Source: Siminovitchia sediminis (GTDB lineage: Bacteria; Bacillota; Bacilli; Bacillales; Bacillaceae_C). Taken from it: a stretch of 64,000 nucleotides of DNA. The position numbers and the translations under genes were made by a program. The notes under the pieces are model-generated. The model saw only the letters and a list, made by a program, of their open reading frames with translations. It was not told the origin of the DNA and made no database searches. Location of the stretch: the NCBI RefSeq assembly GCF_042680885.1, contig NZ_JBHUEO010000004.1, positions 124,001-188,000 of the forward strand. Reading direction: 5' to 3'. Of this stretch, positions 1 to 8,827 are shown piece after piece (within the stretch, counting starts at the first letter, position 1; the number at the start of each line of letters is the position of its first letter).

Positions 1-798
1 AATGATACCCGCGGTAACAGTTTTATCCATTGCCTGTTCCCCAAATTGCGCCCCGACGGATGTGGAATACACCTCAGTCAATTTAACAGGCAGGGCGCCT
101 GCATTCAGAAGGTTTGCAAGATTTTCGGCTTCTTCCACTGTGAAATTGCCTTCAATGGTAACATCCGTTTCGTTGAAAACCTCATTGACATTTGGTGCCG
201 AAATCAATTTGGAATTGCCGGTGGCAACGGCCTCTTCATATGAATCGACCCCTTCTTCAAAATCCATCCAAATGGCCAACTGATTATTGGGCCTCATACT
301 GACAATCTTCTCTGTTACTTCTCTGAATTTATCCCGATCCTTCAGCTTAACAAGGACTATAGGCTGATTTGTCTCCGGATTGAAACTCTGCTTTGCAGCA
401 CCTTCGACTAAATCCGTTCCATCCAGCATAATGTTGTCGTTCACATCTCTAAAGGTTAAGGTTGCTTGTGTACCAAGCATTTCCCTTGCTTCGTTCTGAT
501 CTTCAACTCCGGCCAGCTGAACCCTGATCCGGTTATTCCCCTCGATTTGAATATTTGGTTCACTTACTCCCAGAGTGTTTACCCTGCGGTTAAGAGCTTC
601 AGTTGTATGAACCAGTGTTTCACGGTTAATTTCCTGCCCCTCTTTAGCAGGCTCTGCCTCATACAAAACTTCGAAACCGCCTTGGAGATCAAGGCCCAGC
701 TTAATGCCATTTACAATATTGGTTGTGGTCGTGCCCGAGATTCCTGCAAGAAAAATCACTATAAGGAAAAAGGCTACGATTCTGCTTCGTTTAACCAT
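1..798 (-). CDS. secD: Protein translocase subunit SecD (or SecD half of SecDF), N-terminal part
   Basis: N-terminal 266 residues of SecD, the membrane partner of SecYEG that uses proton motive force to help exported proteins leave the channel. The reading frame runs off the left edge. One membrane segment lies at about residues 5-25, followed by the family motif GLDLQGG near residue 35 and the start of the extracytoplasmic P1 domain (HTTEALNRRV, RIRVQLAGV). ATG at 798 follows an AAGGGGG ribosome binding site. In Bacillus the gene is usually a SecD-SecF fusion; the edge hides whether that is so here. comN lies just upstream on the same strand. Confidence 0.95.
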   Translation of the reverse strand, partial: MVKRSRIVAFFLIVIFLAGISGTTTTNIVNGIKLGLDLQGGFEVLYEAEPAKEGQEINRETLVHTTEALNRRVNTLGVSEPNIQIEGNNRIRVQLAGVEDQNEAREMLGTQATLTFRDVNDNIMLDGTDLVEGAAKQSFNPETNQPIVLVKLKDRDKFREVTEKIVSMRPNNQLAIWMDFEEGVDSYEEAVATGNSKLISAPNVNEVFNETDVTIEGNFTVEEAENLANLLNAGALPVKLTEVYSTSVGAQFGEQAMDKTVTAGII

Positions 799-879
799 GA
801 AAAATATGTCCCCCTTGAAAGAAGAGCAGCCAGAAACTCTTTTTGTCTGATTTGATTATGGAGCAGATGGTAAATTGTG

Positions 880-1206
880 TCAATCAGCTTTATCTGCTCG
901 TAATAGTTCTTGGAGATCTTCGCTCTCTAAATCATCCAGAGAGTTTGAGCCCCGAAATGCTTCCATCGTCGCGAAATGCATAAAATCGCCTGTCTTTAAG
1001 GAAAGGATATCTGAAACCAATTCATAGATTCTGATACCTTCTTTAGGCTTTTTCCACGTTTTTTCAGTTAAAAATTTCCAAAGATGGGTTACAGAAACTT
1101 CTTCGTAGCCAAGTACTGCAAATTCCTCCACTTTGCTGGCTAAAGCCGGCTGGAGTCTATGAAAATAATCATCATATTCGTGCTTATTCTTTTGTTCAGC
1201 CATCAT
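880..1206 (-). CDS. comN: ComN-like post-transcriptional regulator
   Basis: A 108-residue acidic cytoplasmic protein matching the small family that includes B. subtilis ComN (YrzD), a regulator of late competence comE mRNA. The call rests on size, the pattern WKFLTEKTW and the conserved position between secD and spoVB. There is no signal peptide or membrane segment. Two ATG codons lie in tandem (1206 and 1203); the AAGGGTGG upstream fits the second slightly better. Function in this organism is inferred from the family only. Confidence 0.8.
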   Translation of the reverse strand: MMAEQKNKHEYDDYFHRLQPALASKVEEFAVLGYEEVSVTHLWKFLTEKTWKKPKEGIRIYELVSDILSLKTGDFMHFATMEAFRGSNSLDDLESEDLQELLRADKAD

Positions 1207-1318
1207 CAGACCACCCTTCTTTTAACAGTACAACCGTGAACTTGTCATGCTTTGTCCAAGTCCATGCATATACATAATTGTAATCGAAATGAGCATATTT
1301 GAGAAGGCAGGGAAACAG

Positions 1319-2863
1319 ATGTCAAAGTTTCTGAAAGGCACATTGATTTTGATGGCTGCAGGACTTGTGACGAGGCTGTTGGGATTTATCAACAGAATCG
1401 TGCTTGCCCGTGTGGTCGGAGAAGAAGGGGTAGGTTTATATATGATGGCCTATCCAACTTTGATTCTAGTTGTAACCATTACACAGCTGGGATTGCCGGT
1501 TGCGATTTCCAAAGCTGTAGCAGAAGCGGATATAAAAGGGGACCAGCAAAAAATCAAAAGAATTCTTGCTGTTTCCCTGGCTGTAACAGGTACTTTATCA
1601 TTGATTTTCACACCAGCTTTATTCATATTGGGACCTTTGCTTTCCAATATACTTTTTACAGATTCCAGAACAATATATCCGTTGCTGGCGATTACACCGA
1701 TTATTCCTATTGTAGCTGTATCCTCGGTCATCCGAGGCTATTTTCAAGGGAAACAAAATATGAAACCATCAGCTGTCTCCCAAGTCCTGGAGCAGGCTGT
1801 TCGTATTACGCTCATTGCCTTCTTAACAAAAACTTTCCTTCCCTATGGAATCGAATATGCGGCGGCGGCTGCCATGGTGGCATCTGTCATTGGGGAATTG
1901 ATCTCACTCTTATATTTATTCGCTATGTTTAAATTGAAGAAAAGATTTCCTGTCAGGAAAAACTTTTGGCATGCATTGAAAGGCGGAAGAACAACATTTC
2001 ATGAGTTAATGAATGTAGCTCTTCCAACAACGGGAAGCAGGATGATCGGTTCTTTATCATGGTTTTTTGAACCAATCATTGTTTCCCAAAGTCTGCTGAT
2101 TGCCGGAGTTGCTGCGGGAATAGCAACGAAGCAATACGGATTATTGACTGGATATGCACTTCCACTGTTGACCCTGCCTTCTTTTATTACTTTTTCGCTG
2201 GCCACTTCACTTGTCCCTGCGATCAGTGAAGCCAATGCAGTTCGTAATCACCAGCTTGTTGAATACCGGCTGCAGCAGGCTTTGAGGTTTGCCTTGTTAT
2301 CCGGCGGATTGTCAGTCGTTATTTTGTTCACATTTTCAGAGCCTTTAATGAAATTGATCTATGGGACAGAAAATGGAGCTTATTTTATACAGTTAATGGC
2401 CCCATTCTTTATATTTCATTATTATCAAGGCCCCCTTCAAGCTATATTACAAGCTTTGGACTTGGCAAAAGCTGCCATGATCAATAGTCTTATCGGAAAT
2501 GCAGTAAAACTCACTGTTATTTTTGTCCTGGCTTCCCAGCCTGATATCGGTATTACCGGCGCCGCATTAGGCATTGCTACTGGAACTGTCTTAATTACAA
2601 CCTTGCATTTTGCCACTGTTTTAAAGAAGATTCAATTTACAGTCTATATTCAGGAATACGTGAAGTTTTTTGCAGCAGCCATTGCGGCGGGATTTTGCGG
2701 GAGATTGATGTACAGCGGACTGCAAGTTCCATCAACCTTTTTACAGCTAGTGGCCTGTATCATTTTTACGGCATTGATTTATATACTGTTATTATTTCCA
2801 TTAAAGCTGATCAAAAAAAATGATTTGCAGAGGATCCCTCTAATTAACAACCTATGGAAGTAA
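1319..2863 (+). CDS. spoVB: Stage V sporulation protein B, MurJ-like flippase
   Basis: A 514-residue polytopic membrane protein of the MOP/MATE-like flippase superfamily. In B. subtilis SpoVB is needed for spore cortex peptidoglycan and is thought to flip lipid-linked precursors. The N-terminus (FLKGTLILMAAGLVTRLLGF) and the stretch RGYFQGKQNM are characteristic. About fourteen hydrophobic segments are visible. An upstream in-frame extension to 1247 exists, but only the ATG at 1319 has a ribosome binding site (GGCAGGG), so that start was chosen. It is divergent from comN and convergent with yrbG, with a shared terminator between the latter two. Confidence 0.95.
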   Translation: MSKFLKGTLILMAAGLVTRLLGFINRIVLARVVGEEGVGLYMMAYPTLILVVTITQLGLPVAISKAVAEADIKGDQQKIKRILAVSLAVTGTLSLIFTPALFILGPLLSNILFTDSRTIYPLLAITPIIPIVAVSSVIRGYFQGKQNMKPSAVSQVLEQAVRITLIAFLTKTFLPYGIEYAAAAAMVASVIGELISLLYLFAMFKLKKRFPVRKNFWHALKGGRTTFHELMNVALPTTGSRMIGSLSWFFEPIIVSQSLLIAGVAAGIATKQYGLLTGYALPLLTLPSFITFSLATSLVPAISEANAVRNHQLVEYRLQQALRFALLSGGLSVVILFTFSEPLMKLIYGTENGAYFIQLMAPFFIFHYYQGPLQAILQALDLAKAAMINSLIGNAVKLTVIFVLASQPDIGITGAALGIATGTVLITTLHFATVLKKIQFTVYIQEYVKFFAAAIAAGFCGRLMYSGLQVPSTFLQLVACIIFTALIYILLLFPLKLIKKNDLQRIPLINNLWK

Positions 2864-2965
2864 GAGACGCACAAGTCGAGAGCCTCAGGCGGCAAGCACA
2901 AGATTTTTTCAACTTATAACCGGCTGTGCAGGGACATGCTGGGGCGTACAATACACAACTTTGCT

Positions 2966-3002
2966 CAAAAAATGATCCCGGCTATATTACCGGGACTTTT
3001 TA
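2966..3002. terminator. Bidirectional terminator between spoVB and yrbG
   Basis: The stem TCCCGG/CCGGGA with an eight-base loop is flanked by an A-run on the left and CTTTTT on the right, so it can serve both convergent genes. It overlaps the yrbG stop codon. Confidence 0.75.
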
Positions 3003-3653
3003 CTCTTTACCATCCATATAATCTACAAAGAATTCCCCATCCTGAAAGCTGCAAAAAGAAATGCTTTCTATCTTTTTGTGCCCCCTTTCAGCCAATTCTC
3101 TCCTTAACCATTGTTCGTCGATGTTTGATTTTTTCAGCCCCGGCTCCTGTATCTTTCCATCTATTATAAGAGGAATAGTCAAAGTTCCCGGTTTATTCTT
3201 ATTTTCCTTTTTAAATACAGATAAATTTCCGCTCGTCTCTAATATGGCAAATTCTACATCCGCTATATTACGGATATCCTTTTGCCTCAGCTGCGTAAGC
3301 AGATCATCAAAGTTATAACGGTGTCTTCTCATTTCTTTCTCATTGATTTTGCCTTTTTCAATAATAATGCTTGATTTCCCATCAACCAGACGCCGGAACT
3401 TTATACTCTTTAGAGAAAGATAAGCTGATCCAACTTGAATCAGGAGCAAAATGACCAGGGGAATAATGGTATGCAATATAGGATCTTTATGTTGTTCAAT
3501 CGCAAGTACAGCCAATTCCCCCATCATAATAAACACAACAAGATCGAGTACGCTCAGTTCACCAATTTCCCTCTTGCCCATGAGACGAAAGATAATAAGG
3601 ATGACGATATAAAGCAAAACTGTCCGCAGGATAATAATGAACATATCAGACAC
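3000..3653 (-). CDS. yrbG: DUF421 family membrane protein (YrbG)
   Basis: A 217-residue DUF421/YetF-family membrane protein. Three hydrophobic helices occupy about residues 4-80, with the family pattern FRLMGKREIGELS, followed by two soluble mixed domains (GKINEKEMRRHRYNFDDLLTQLR). Its biochemical role is not established. The position between spoVB and yrzE matches B. subtilis yrbG. The GTG at 3653 lies seven bases after an AGGGGG ribosome binding site and is preferred over TTG 3671 (too close to the site) or ATG 3644 (too far). Confidence 0.85.
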   Translation of the reverse strand: MSDMFIIILRTVLLYIVILIIFRLMGKREIGELSVLDLVVFIMMGELAVLAIEQHKDPILHTIIPLVILLLIQVGSAYLSLKSIKFRRLVDGKSSIIIEKGKINEKEMRRHRYNFDDLLTQLRQKDIRNIADVEFAILETSGNLSVFKKENKNKPGTLTIPLIIDGKIQEPGLKKSNIDEQWLRRELAERGHKKIESISFCSFQDGEFFVDYMDGKE

Positions 3654-3802
3654 TTTCCATCCCCCTGACAAAAAGCATTACGTATTAGTATGAGCAATAA
3701 ATTTACAAACATAAGGGAAAAAGCTTCTATTAACGGAATTTGTGAATATGCTGTAGAAGGACAGGCGTTATAATGGCCAAATGTAAAGGAAAGGAGTGAA
3801 AG

Positions 3803-4195
3803 ATGATCGAAGCAAAAAACGTTGGACTATCTGTCATTTACGGGGTTGCCACCATCTTATTGCTTGCAGCTGTCACCAGTTTCATTTTTTCGTTCATCTT
3901 GTCTTTTACCCATACTCAAGAAAAATCTATTGCTTTACTCATCACGATTATTTCATTTTTTTGCGTATTTGCCGGCGGATTTATATGCGGAGGCAAAGCA
4001 AAGCAAAGAGGATGGATCGTGGGAGGAGCGACAGGCTTGCTTTACAGCTTGATTATCTTCTTATATCAATATTTAGGACCAGGTACACTATTCTCCTGGG
4101 AACAGCTCATATATTACATTTGTTATACTCTGACAGCCATGATGGGAGGAGTTCTGGGAGTCAATATCGCAGGCGGGCCACAGCACAACAGTTGA
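3803..4195 (+). CDS. yrzE: TIGR04086-type membrane protein (YrzE)
   Basis: A 130-residue protein with four hydrophobic segments and glycine-rich turns (GGFICGGKAKQRGW), typical of the YrzE/TIGR04086 family of Bacillaceae. No enzymatic role is known. The start ATG has a strong AAAGGAGTG site. It sits between yrbG and yajC as in B. subtilis, but on the plus strand, convergent with yajC across a bidirectional terminator. Confidence 0.85.
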   Translation: MIEAKNVGLSVIYGVATILLLAAVTSFIFSFILSFTHTQEKSIALLITIISFFCVFAGGFICGGKAKQRGWIVGGATGLLYSLIIFLYQYLGPGTLFSWEQLIYYICYTLTAMMGGVLGVNIAGGPQHNS

Positions 4196-4250
4196 GCAAT
4201 TCATCTCAGCCTAATGCAAAAGGAACACGGCACCTGATCTTTTTGCATGC

Positions 4251-4285
4251 AAAAAGAAGCGTCATTTGCTGAACGCTTCTTTTTC
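4251..4285. terminator. Bidirectional terminator between yrzE and yajC
   Basis: AAAAAGAAGCGT pairs with ACGCTTCTTTTT across a short loop. The A-run and T-run make it usable from both sides. Confidence 0.85.
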
Positions 4286-4299
4286 ACATCTTCATAGTA

Positions 4300-4560
4300 T
4301 TATGATTGTACTACTTCTCTAATTGCATTTCGATCATATGTAAGTCTGCTGCCATCGCCGCACAAAATGACTACTTGTCCTTCGTCGATCGCATCGATTG
4401 TTCCATGGAGGCCGCCGATCGTAATGACCTTGTCTCCTTTTTGCAAATTATTTTGCATCGTTTGAACAGCCTTCTGCCTCTTTTGGTTCGGTCTGATCAG
4501 CAAGAAATAGAACAAAACGAACATTAAAATAAATGGCAGTAAATTCGCGAGTGTTTGCAA
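4300..4560 (-). CDS. yajC: Preprotein translocase accessory subunit YajC
   Basis: An 86-residue single-pass membrane protein. One helix spans about residues 5-24, then the motif RPNQKRQK and a small basic cytoplasmic domain (GDKVITIGGLHG), which is the YajC signature. YajC associates with SecDF. Translation starts at TTG 4560, after AAAGGAGGAAGGAAC. It lies just downstream of tgt on the same strand, so queA-tgt-yajC is probably one transcript. Confidence 0.95.
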   Translation of the reverse strand: MQTLANLLPFILMFVLFYFLLIRPNQKRQKAVQTMQNNLQKGDKVITIGGLHGTIDAIDEGQVVILCGDGSRLTYDRNAIREVVQS

Positions 4561-4592
4561 GTTCCTTCCTCCTTTCCGGATTACTGAATTAT

Positions 4593-5732
4593 TTAGAAAT
4601 TTTTCGCGTCCGGACGGTTGAATCCATACCGCTCAAAAAATTCTTCCCTGAAGTCACCGAGACGATCTTCACGGATCGCATCTCTGACTTGCTTCATTAA
4701 TTTTAACAGAAAATAAACATTATGATAAGTCGTAAGCCTGATTCCGAATGTTTCATTACATTTAATTAAATGGCGGATATACGCACGGGTGTAATTGCGG
4801 CATGCATAACAATCGCAGTTTTCGTCCATTGGCCGGTAATCACGGGCATACGCAGCATTTTTCACAACAAGGCGGCCTTCACTTGTCATAAGGGTGCCAT
4901 TTCTGGCAATCCTCGTCGGCAGAACACAGTCAAACATGTCCACACCCCTGATTGCCCCATCGATGAGTGAGTCAGGTGAACCTACTCCCATCAGATACCG
5001 CGGCTTATCTGCAGGCAGCAGCGGTGCAGTAAAATCCAGCACTGAATTCATTACATCTTTGGGTTCTCCTACAGACAGACCTCCAATAGCATATCCCGGA
5101 AAATCCAATGAAACTAAGTCCTTCGCACTTTGCTTTCTTAAATCTTTATATTCCCCGCCTTGAACAATACCAAACAGACTTTGGTCCTTTGGCCGTTGAT
5201 GAGCTTTCAGGCACCTTTCAGCCCAGCGTGAAGTTCGCTCAACGGATTTTTTCATATATTCATGTGAAGCAGGATATGGCGGGCATTCATCAAATGCCAT
5301 CATAATATCCGGTCCAAGGGCATTTTGGATGGCCATCGACTTCTCTGGGGAAAGAAATAATTTGTCGCCATTAAGATGGTTACGAAAATGGACACCCTCT
5401 TCTTCAATGTTTCGAAATTCACTCAGACTAAAAACTTGAAAACCGCCTGAATCTGTCAAAATCGCCTGGTCCCAGTTCATAAATCGATGGAGGCCGCCCG
5501 CCTCCTCCACAATATTTTCACCAGGCCTCAGCCATAGGTGGTATGTATTACTGAGAATAATTCCTGCGCCTATTTCTTTTAATTCTTCCGGGCTCATTGT
5601 TTTAACTGTTGCGAGAGTCCCAACAGGCATAAACATCGGCGTCTCATAGGTTCCATGCGGAGTATGGATCTTACCAAGCCGCGCTCCGGTCTGTTTGCAT
5701 GTTTTAATCAATTCATAAGTAACAGCAGGCAA
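4593..5732 (-). CDS. tgt: tRNA-guanine transglycosylase
   Basis: A 379-residue bacterial Tgt, which swaps the wobble guanine of GUN tRNAs for the queuosine precursor preQ1. The catalytic motif DSGGFQ is at about residue 94 and the second Asp is in DCVLPTR. The C-terminal zinc site CDCYAC followed by a distal His is intact. TTG 5732 lies eight bases after AAAGGAG; GTG 5741 overlaps that site and is unlikely. It is downstream of queA with 25 bases between them, so two queuosine steps are adjacent. Confidence 0.96.
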   Translation of the reverse strand: MPAVTYELIKTCKQTGARLGKIHTPHGTYETPMFMPVGTLATVKTMSPEELKEIGAGIILSNTYHLWLRPGENIVEEAGGLHRFMNWDQAILTDSGGFQVFSLSEFRNIEEEGVHFRNHLNGDKLFLSPEKSMAIQNALGPDIMMAFDECPPYPASHEYMKKSVERTSRWAERCLKAHQRPKDQSLFGIVQGGEYKDLRKQSAKDLVSLDFPGYAIGGLSVGEPKDVMNSVLDFTAPLLPADKPRYLMGVGSPDSLIDGAIRGVDMFDCVLPTRIARNGTLMTSEGRLVVKNAAYARDYRPMDENCDCYACRNYTRAYIRHLIKCNETFGIRLTTYHNVYFLLKLMKQVRDAIREDRLGDFREEFFERYGFNRPDAKNF

Positions 5733-5757
5733 TCCGAACACTCCTTTCTTATCTCCA

Positions 5758-6786
5758 TTAAATTATGATCATGGCATCGCCAAAACTGAAAAACCTGTAT
5801 CTTTCTTTTACCGCAATTTCATAGGCATGAAGGATATGTTCCCGCCCTGCCAATGCGCTGACAAGCATAATCAATGTGGACATCGGCAAATGAAAATTGG
5901 TCACCAACCCATCTACGGCTTTAAACTCATATCCAGGATAGATAAAAATGTCGGTCCAGCCATTTCCGGGGATAAATACACCGTCGTTTTGTCCGGCGAT
6001 CGTTTCCAACGTCCTTGTGGATGTTGTCCCAACTGAAATAATTCTGCCTCCTTTTCTCTTCACTTCATTCAGCAGATCAGCAGTTTCCCGGGACATCCTA
6101 TAGTATTCCGAATGCATGTCATGATCCTCTACACTTTCCGTGCTAACGGGCCTGAATGTTCCCAGCCCTACGTGAAGTGTGATAAAAGCAACATGAATTC
6201 CTTTTTCTTTAATCCTTTCCAGAAGGTCATGAGTGAAATGGAGGCCTGCTGTCGGGGCAGCTGCCGAACCTCTTTCCCGTGCATACACTGTTTGATACCT
6301 GTCCTGATCCTCAAGCCGTTCCTTAATATACGGAGGGAGCGGCATCTTGCCCAGGGCATCAAGCACCTCATAAAAGATCCCTTCATATTGAAACTCAAAT
6401 ATACGGCCCCCATGATCTTCCGTACCAATACAGACCGCTTTTAACTGCCCGTTACCAAAGGTTATTTCAGTCCCGGCTTTTATTCTTTTCGCCGGTTTTG
6501 CCAGCGTCTCCCAACAATCACCCTTCAACTGTTTTAGAAGCAGCACTTCCACTTTTGCACCTGTCCCCACTTTAGTTCCAAACAGCCGCGCCGGAAGTAC
6601 TTTTGTGTCATTTAGCACAAGACAGTCCCCCGGATTCAAATATTCCGGAAGACTGGTAAACGATTCGTGGGCAATCTCACCTGTTTCTTTATTTAGAATC
6701 ATCAGCCTGCTTTGAGACCTGTTTTCAAGCGGTACCTGTGCAATCAGTTCCTCAGGCAGATGAAAGTTAAACATATCTACATTCAA
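5758..6786 (-). CDS. queA: S-adenosylmethionine:tRNA ribosyltransferase-isomerase
   Basis: A 342-residue QueA, which transfers and rearranges the ribosyl group of SAM onto preQ1-tRNA to make epoxyqueuosine. It is recognised by the N-terminal FNFHLPEELIAQ, the stretch LVLNDTKVLPARLFG, and the C-terminal TNFHLPMSTLIMLVSA. Length is normal. The likely start is TTG 6786, giving MNVDMFNF as in homologues, although its ribosome binding site is weak; ATG 6774 is an alternative. It starts three bases after the stop of the DUF2905 gene, in the ruvA-ruvB-DUF2905-queA-tgt-yajC run. Confidence 0.96.
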   Translation of the reverse strand: MNVDMFNFHLPEELIAQVPLENRSQSRLMILNKETGEIAHESFTSLPEYLNPGDCLVLNDTKVLPARLFGTKVGTGAKVEVLLLKQLKGDCWETLAKPAKRIKAGTEITFGNGQLKAVCIGTEDHGGRIFEFQYEGIFYEVLDALGKMPLPPYIKERLEDQDRYQTVYARERGSAAAPTAGLHFTHDLLERIKEKGIHVAFITLHVGLGTFRPVSTESVEDHDMHSEYYRMSRETADLLNEVKRKGGRIISVGTTSTRTLETIAGQNDGVFIPGNGWTDIFIYPGYEFKAVDGLVTNFHLPMSTLIMLVSALAGREHILHAYEIAVKERYRFFSFGDAMIII

Positions 6787-6789
6787 CTC

Positions 6790-6996
6790 TTATTTAAGCC
6801 TCCCAACGATAAAAAAGATCACTGATAAAATAACGCTGATAATAATAGAGGTTGCCACCGGAAAAAAGAACGTAGCATTCCCTTTCCGAATCACAATATC
6901 GCCTGGAAGCTTTCCAAGTTTAAGAAAATGTATCAGAAAACCCGCAATGAAAATAACCGCTCCGGCAACCATCAGCAGTTTAGCCATTCCGTTCAA
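6790..6996 (-). CDS. DUF2905 family small membrane protein
   Basis: A 68-residue protein with two hydrophobic helices (about residues 5-25 and 44-64) separated by GKLPGDIVIRKGN, the DUF2905 signature. This family commonly sits between ruvB and queA in Firmicutes. Function is unknown. TTG 6996 overlaps the ruvB stop and lies eight bases after GGAGGTG, which favours it over ATG 6987. Translational coupling to ruvB is likely. Confidence 0.85.
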   Translation of the reverse strand: MNGMAKLLMVAGAVIFIAGFLIHFLKLGKLPGDIVIRKGNATFFFPVATSIIISVILSVIFFIVGRLK

Positions 6997-7994
6997 TTTT
7001 CCGGCACCTCCATGTTAAAATGCTCATAAACTTGGGGTGTCACAAGACGTCCTCGCGGTGTTCTCTGCAAGAAACCGATTTGGAGAAGGTACGGCTCATA
7101 TACATCCTCAATTGTGGATGGCTCTTCTCCGATGCTTGCCGCTATTGTATCAATGCCAACGGGCCCCCCCCGGAATTTCTGAATGATTCCCATTAATAGC
7201 TTGTGGTCAATATGATCCAATCCCAGTTTATCAACTTGCAGTAAAGACAACGCTTCATCCGCCATAGGTAAAGTAATCACTCCGTTGGACCGAACCTGTG
7301 CAAAATCCCGTACTCTTCTGAGCAGCCGGTTGGCAATCCGAGGAGTCCCCCTTGACCGTCTGGCAATTTCAACTGCTCCATTCCACTCGATCTCTGTTTC
7401 CAGAATATCAGCCGTTCTGGTAATTATGCTGGTTAATTGGCGTTCATTATAATATTCCAGGCGGCAAAGGACCCCAAACCGGTCCCGTAACGGAGCAGAT
7501 ACTGCACCTGCCCGGGTGGTAGCTCCAACCAGTGTAAATGGAGGAAGATCCAGCCGGACAGAGCGGGCTTCCGGCCCTTTTCCGATGACAATATCAAGAC
7601 AATAATCTTCCATTGCAGGATATAAAACCTCTTCAATCGCACGGGGCAAGCGATGGATTTCATCTATAAACAAAACTTCCCCAGGTTCAAGTGATGTCAA
7701 TATGGCAGCCAAATCTCCCGGGCGTTCGATAGCAGGTCCGGAGGTTGTTCTGACATTAACACCCATTTCATTGGCAATAACAACAGCCAGAGTTGTTTTT
7801 CCCAGTCCCGGGGGTCCGTAAAGCAGCACATGATCCAGAGCTTCTTTCCGCATTTTTGCGGCTTCTATGAAAACAGACAAATTATCCTTTACTTTATCCT
7901 GGCCAATATACTGGGAAAGTGATTGAGGACGGAGACTTTGCTCAAACGATATATCATTTTGCAAAGCTTCTCCGGAGAGGACTCTTTCCTCCAT
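6993..7994 (-). CDS. ruvB: Holliday junction branch migration ATPase RuvB
   Basis: A 333-residue AAA+ motor that drives branch migration of Holliday junctions together with RuvA. Walker A GPPGLGKTT is at about residues 60-68, Walker B is IDEIH near 115, and sensor 1 lies in GATTRAG. The C-terminal winged-helix DNA-binding part ends in QRTPRGRLVTP. It follows ruvA by 18 bases and overlaps the next gene. The start ATG follows AAGGAG. Confidence 0.97.
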   Translation of the reverse strand: MEERVLSGEALQNDISFEQSLRPQSLSQYIGQDKVKDNLSVFIEAAKMRKEALDHVLLYGPPGLGKTTLAVVIANEMGVNVRTTSGPAIERPGDLAAILTSLEPGEVLFIDEIHRLPRAIEEVLYPAMEDYCLDIVIGKGPEARSVRLDLPPFTLVGATTRAGAVSAPLRDRFGVLCRLEYYNERQLTSIITRTADILETEIEWNGAVEIARRSRGTPRIANRLLRRVRDFAQVRSNGVITLPMADEALSLLQVDKLGLDHIDHKLLMGIIQKFRGGPVGIDTIAASIGEEPSTIEDVYEPYLLQIGFLQRTPRGRLVTPQVYEHFNMEVPEN

Positions 7995-8012
7995 CCCACA
8001 TCACTCCTTCCT

Positions 8013-8633
8013 TTATGATTTCATGAATATTTGTAAGGCCTTTTTGATGTATTGGTCGGTTGTCAAATCCTCATTGGCCAGCTTCGATTCAATTTTTTTC
8101 AGCTCTCGATCCGAATAGCCCAATGCAGACAAAGCCAGAATGGCTTCATGTAATGCGGCGGAGTCAGTGATGTCCTTACTATCTTCCGGCAGCTCTGCGG
8201 CGGCTGCAGCTTCAGCCTTTCCTTCCGTTATCACATCATCCAGCTTTCCTTTTAAGTCTAAAATCATTTGCCTTGCTGTTTTCTTTCCTACACCGGGAAA
8301 CTTTGTTAAGAACTTCTCATCTTCCATTTCTATCGCCTGCACCACTTGTGCAGGCTTGCCAAATGCCAAAATAGCCAAGGCGCCCTTCGGACCAATCCCT
8401 GACACGCTGATCAGCTTTTTGAACATTTGCTTCTCCGTATCTTTTTCAAACCCATAAAGAGCAATGTTATCTTCTCTTACATGCTGATATGTATAGATCG
8501 TCATTTCGGATCCTATTTTGGCTGAAAAGACAAAAGGATTCGGCGTTAAAATTTGATAGCCGATTCCATTGTTTTCAACCACTACATATTCAGGGCCAAT
8601 TTGGCCGATGGTACCTTTAATGTATTCGTACAA
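8013..8633 (-). CDS. ruvA: Holliday junction DNA helicase subunit RuvA
   Basis: A 206-residue RuvA, the tetrameric junction-binding partner of RuvB. It shows the N-terminal OB-fold (YIKGTIGQIGPEYVVVENNGIGY), helix-hairpin-helix elements (VSGIGPKGALAIL and FPGVGKKTARQMI), and the C-terminal three-helix domain that contacts RuvB (ALSALGYSDREL). Translation probably starts at TTG 8633 after GGAGAG. It is the first gene of the left conserved block; B. subtilis has bofC next, but here the order breaks. Confidence 0.97.
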   Translation of the reverse strand: MYEYIKGTIGQIGPEYVVVENNGIGYQILTPNPFVFSAKIGSEMTIYTYQHVREDNIALYGFEKDTEKQMFKKLISVSGIGPKGALAILAFGKPAQVVQAIEMEDEKFLTKFPGVGKKTARQMILDLKGKLDDVITEGKAEAAAAAELPEDSKDITDSAALHEAILALSALGYSDRELKKIESKLANEDLTTDQYIKKALQIFMKS

Positions 8634-8730
8634 TGGTTTCTCTCCTCTTCCATACTACCCATCATTGTACCATATAATTCAATTCCCATAACACAAAAAA
8701 CAACATACGTTCTAATGTGCAAGCCTGCAA

Positions 8731-8755
8731 GTTTACTGGATTACAAATGGGGTAA
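8731..8755 (+). promoter_or_regulatory. Predicted sigma-B promoter of the YflT-like gene
   Basis: GTTTAC and GGGTAA are separated by 13 bases, a close match to the general-stress sigma-B consensus GTTTAA-N12-14-GGGTAT. It lies about 75 bases upstream of the stress-family gene at 8828, which supports the assignment. Confidence 0.7.
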
Positions 8756-8827
8756 ACCATATGTAACACTGTTTTCACTAAACTTTGAGCATTCCCGGCT
8801 ATACGCCGCAAAGGAGGGACCCTGTCA

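Noticed and set aside
466..855. 129-codon plus-strand frame
   Set aside because: It lies antisense to secD, whose product is clearly recognisable, and has no ribosome binding site.
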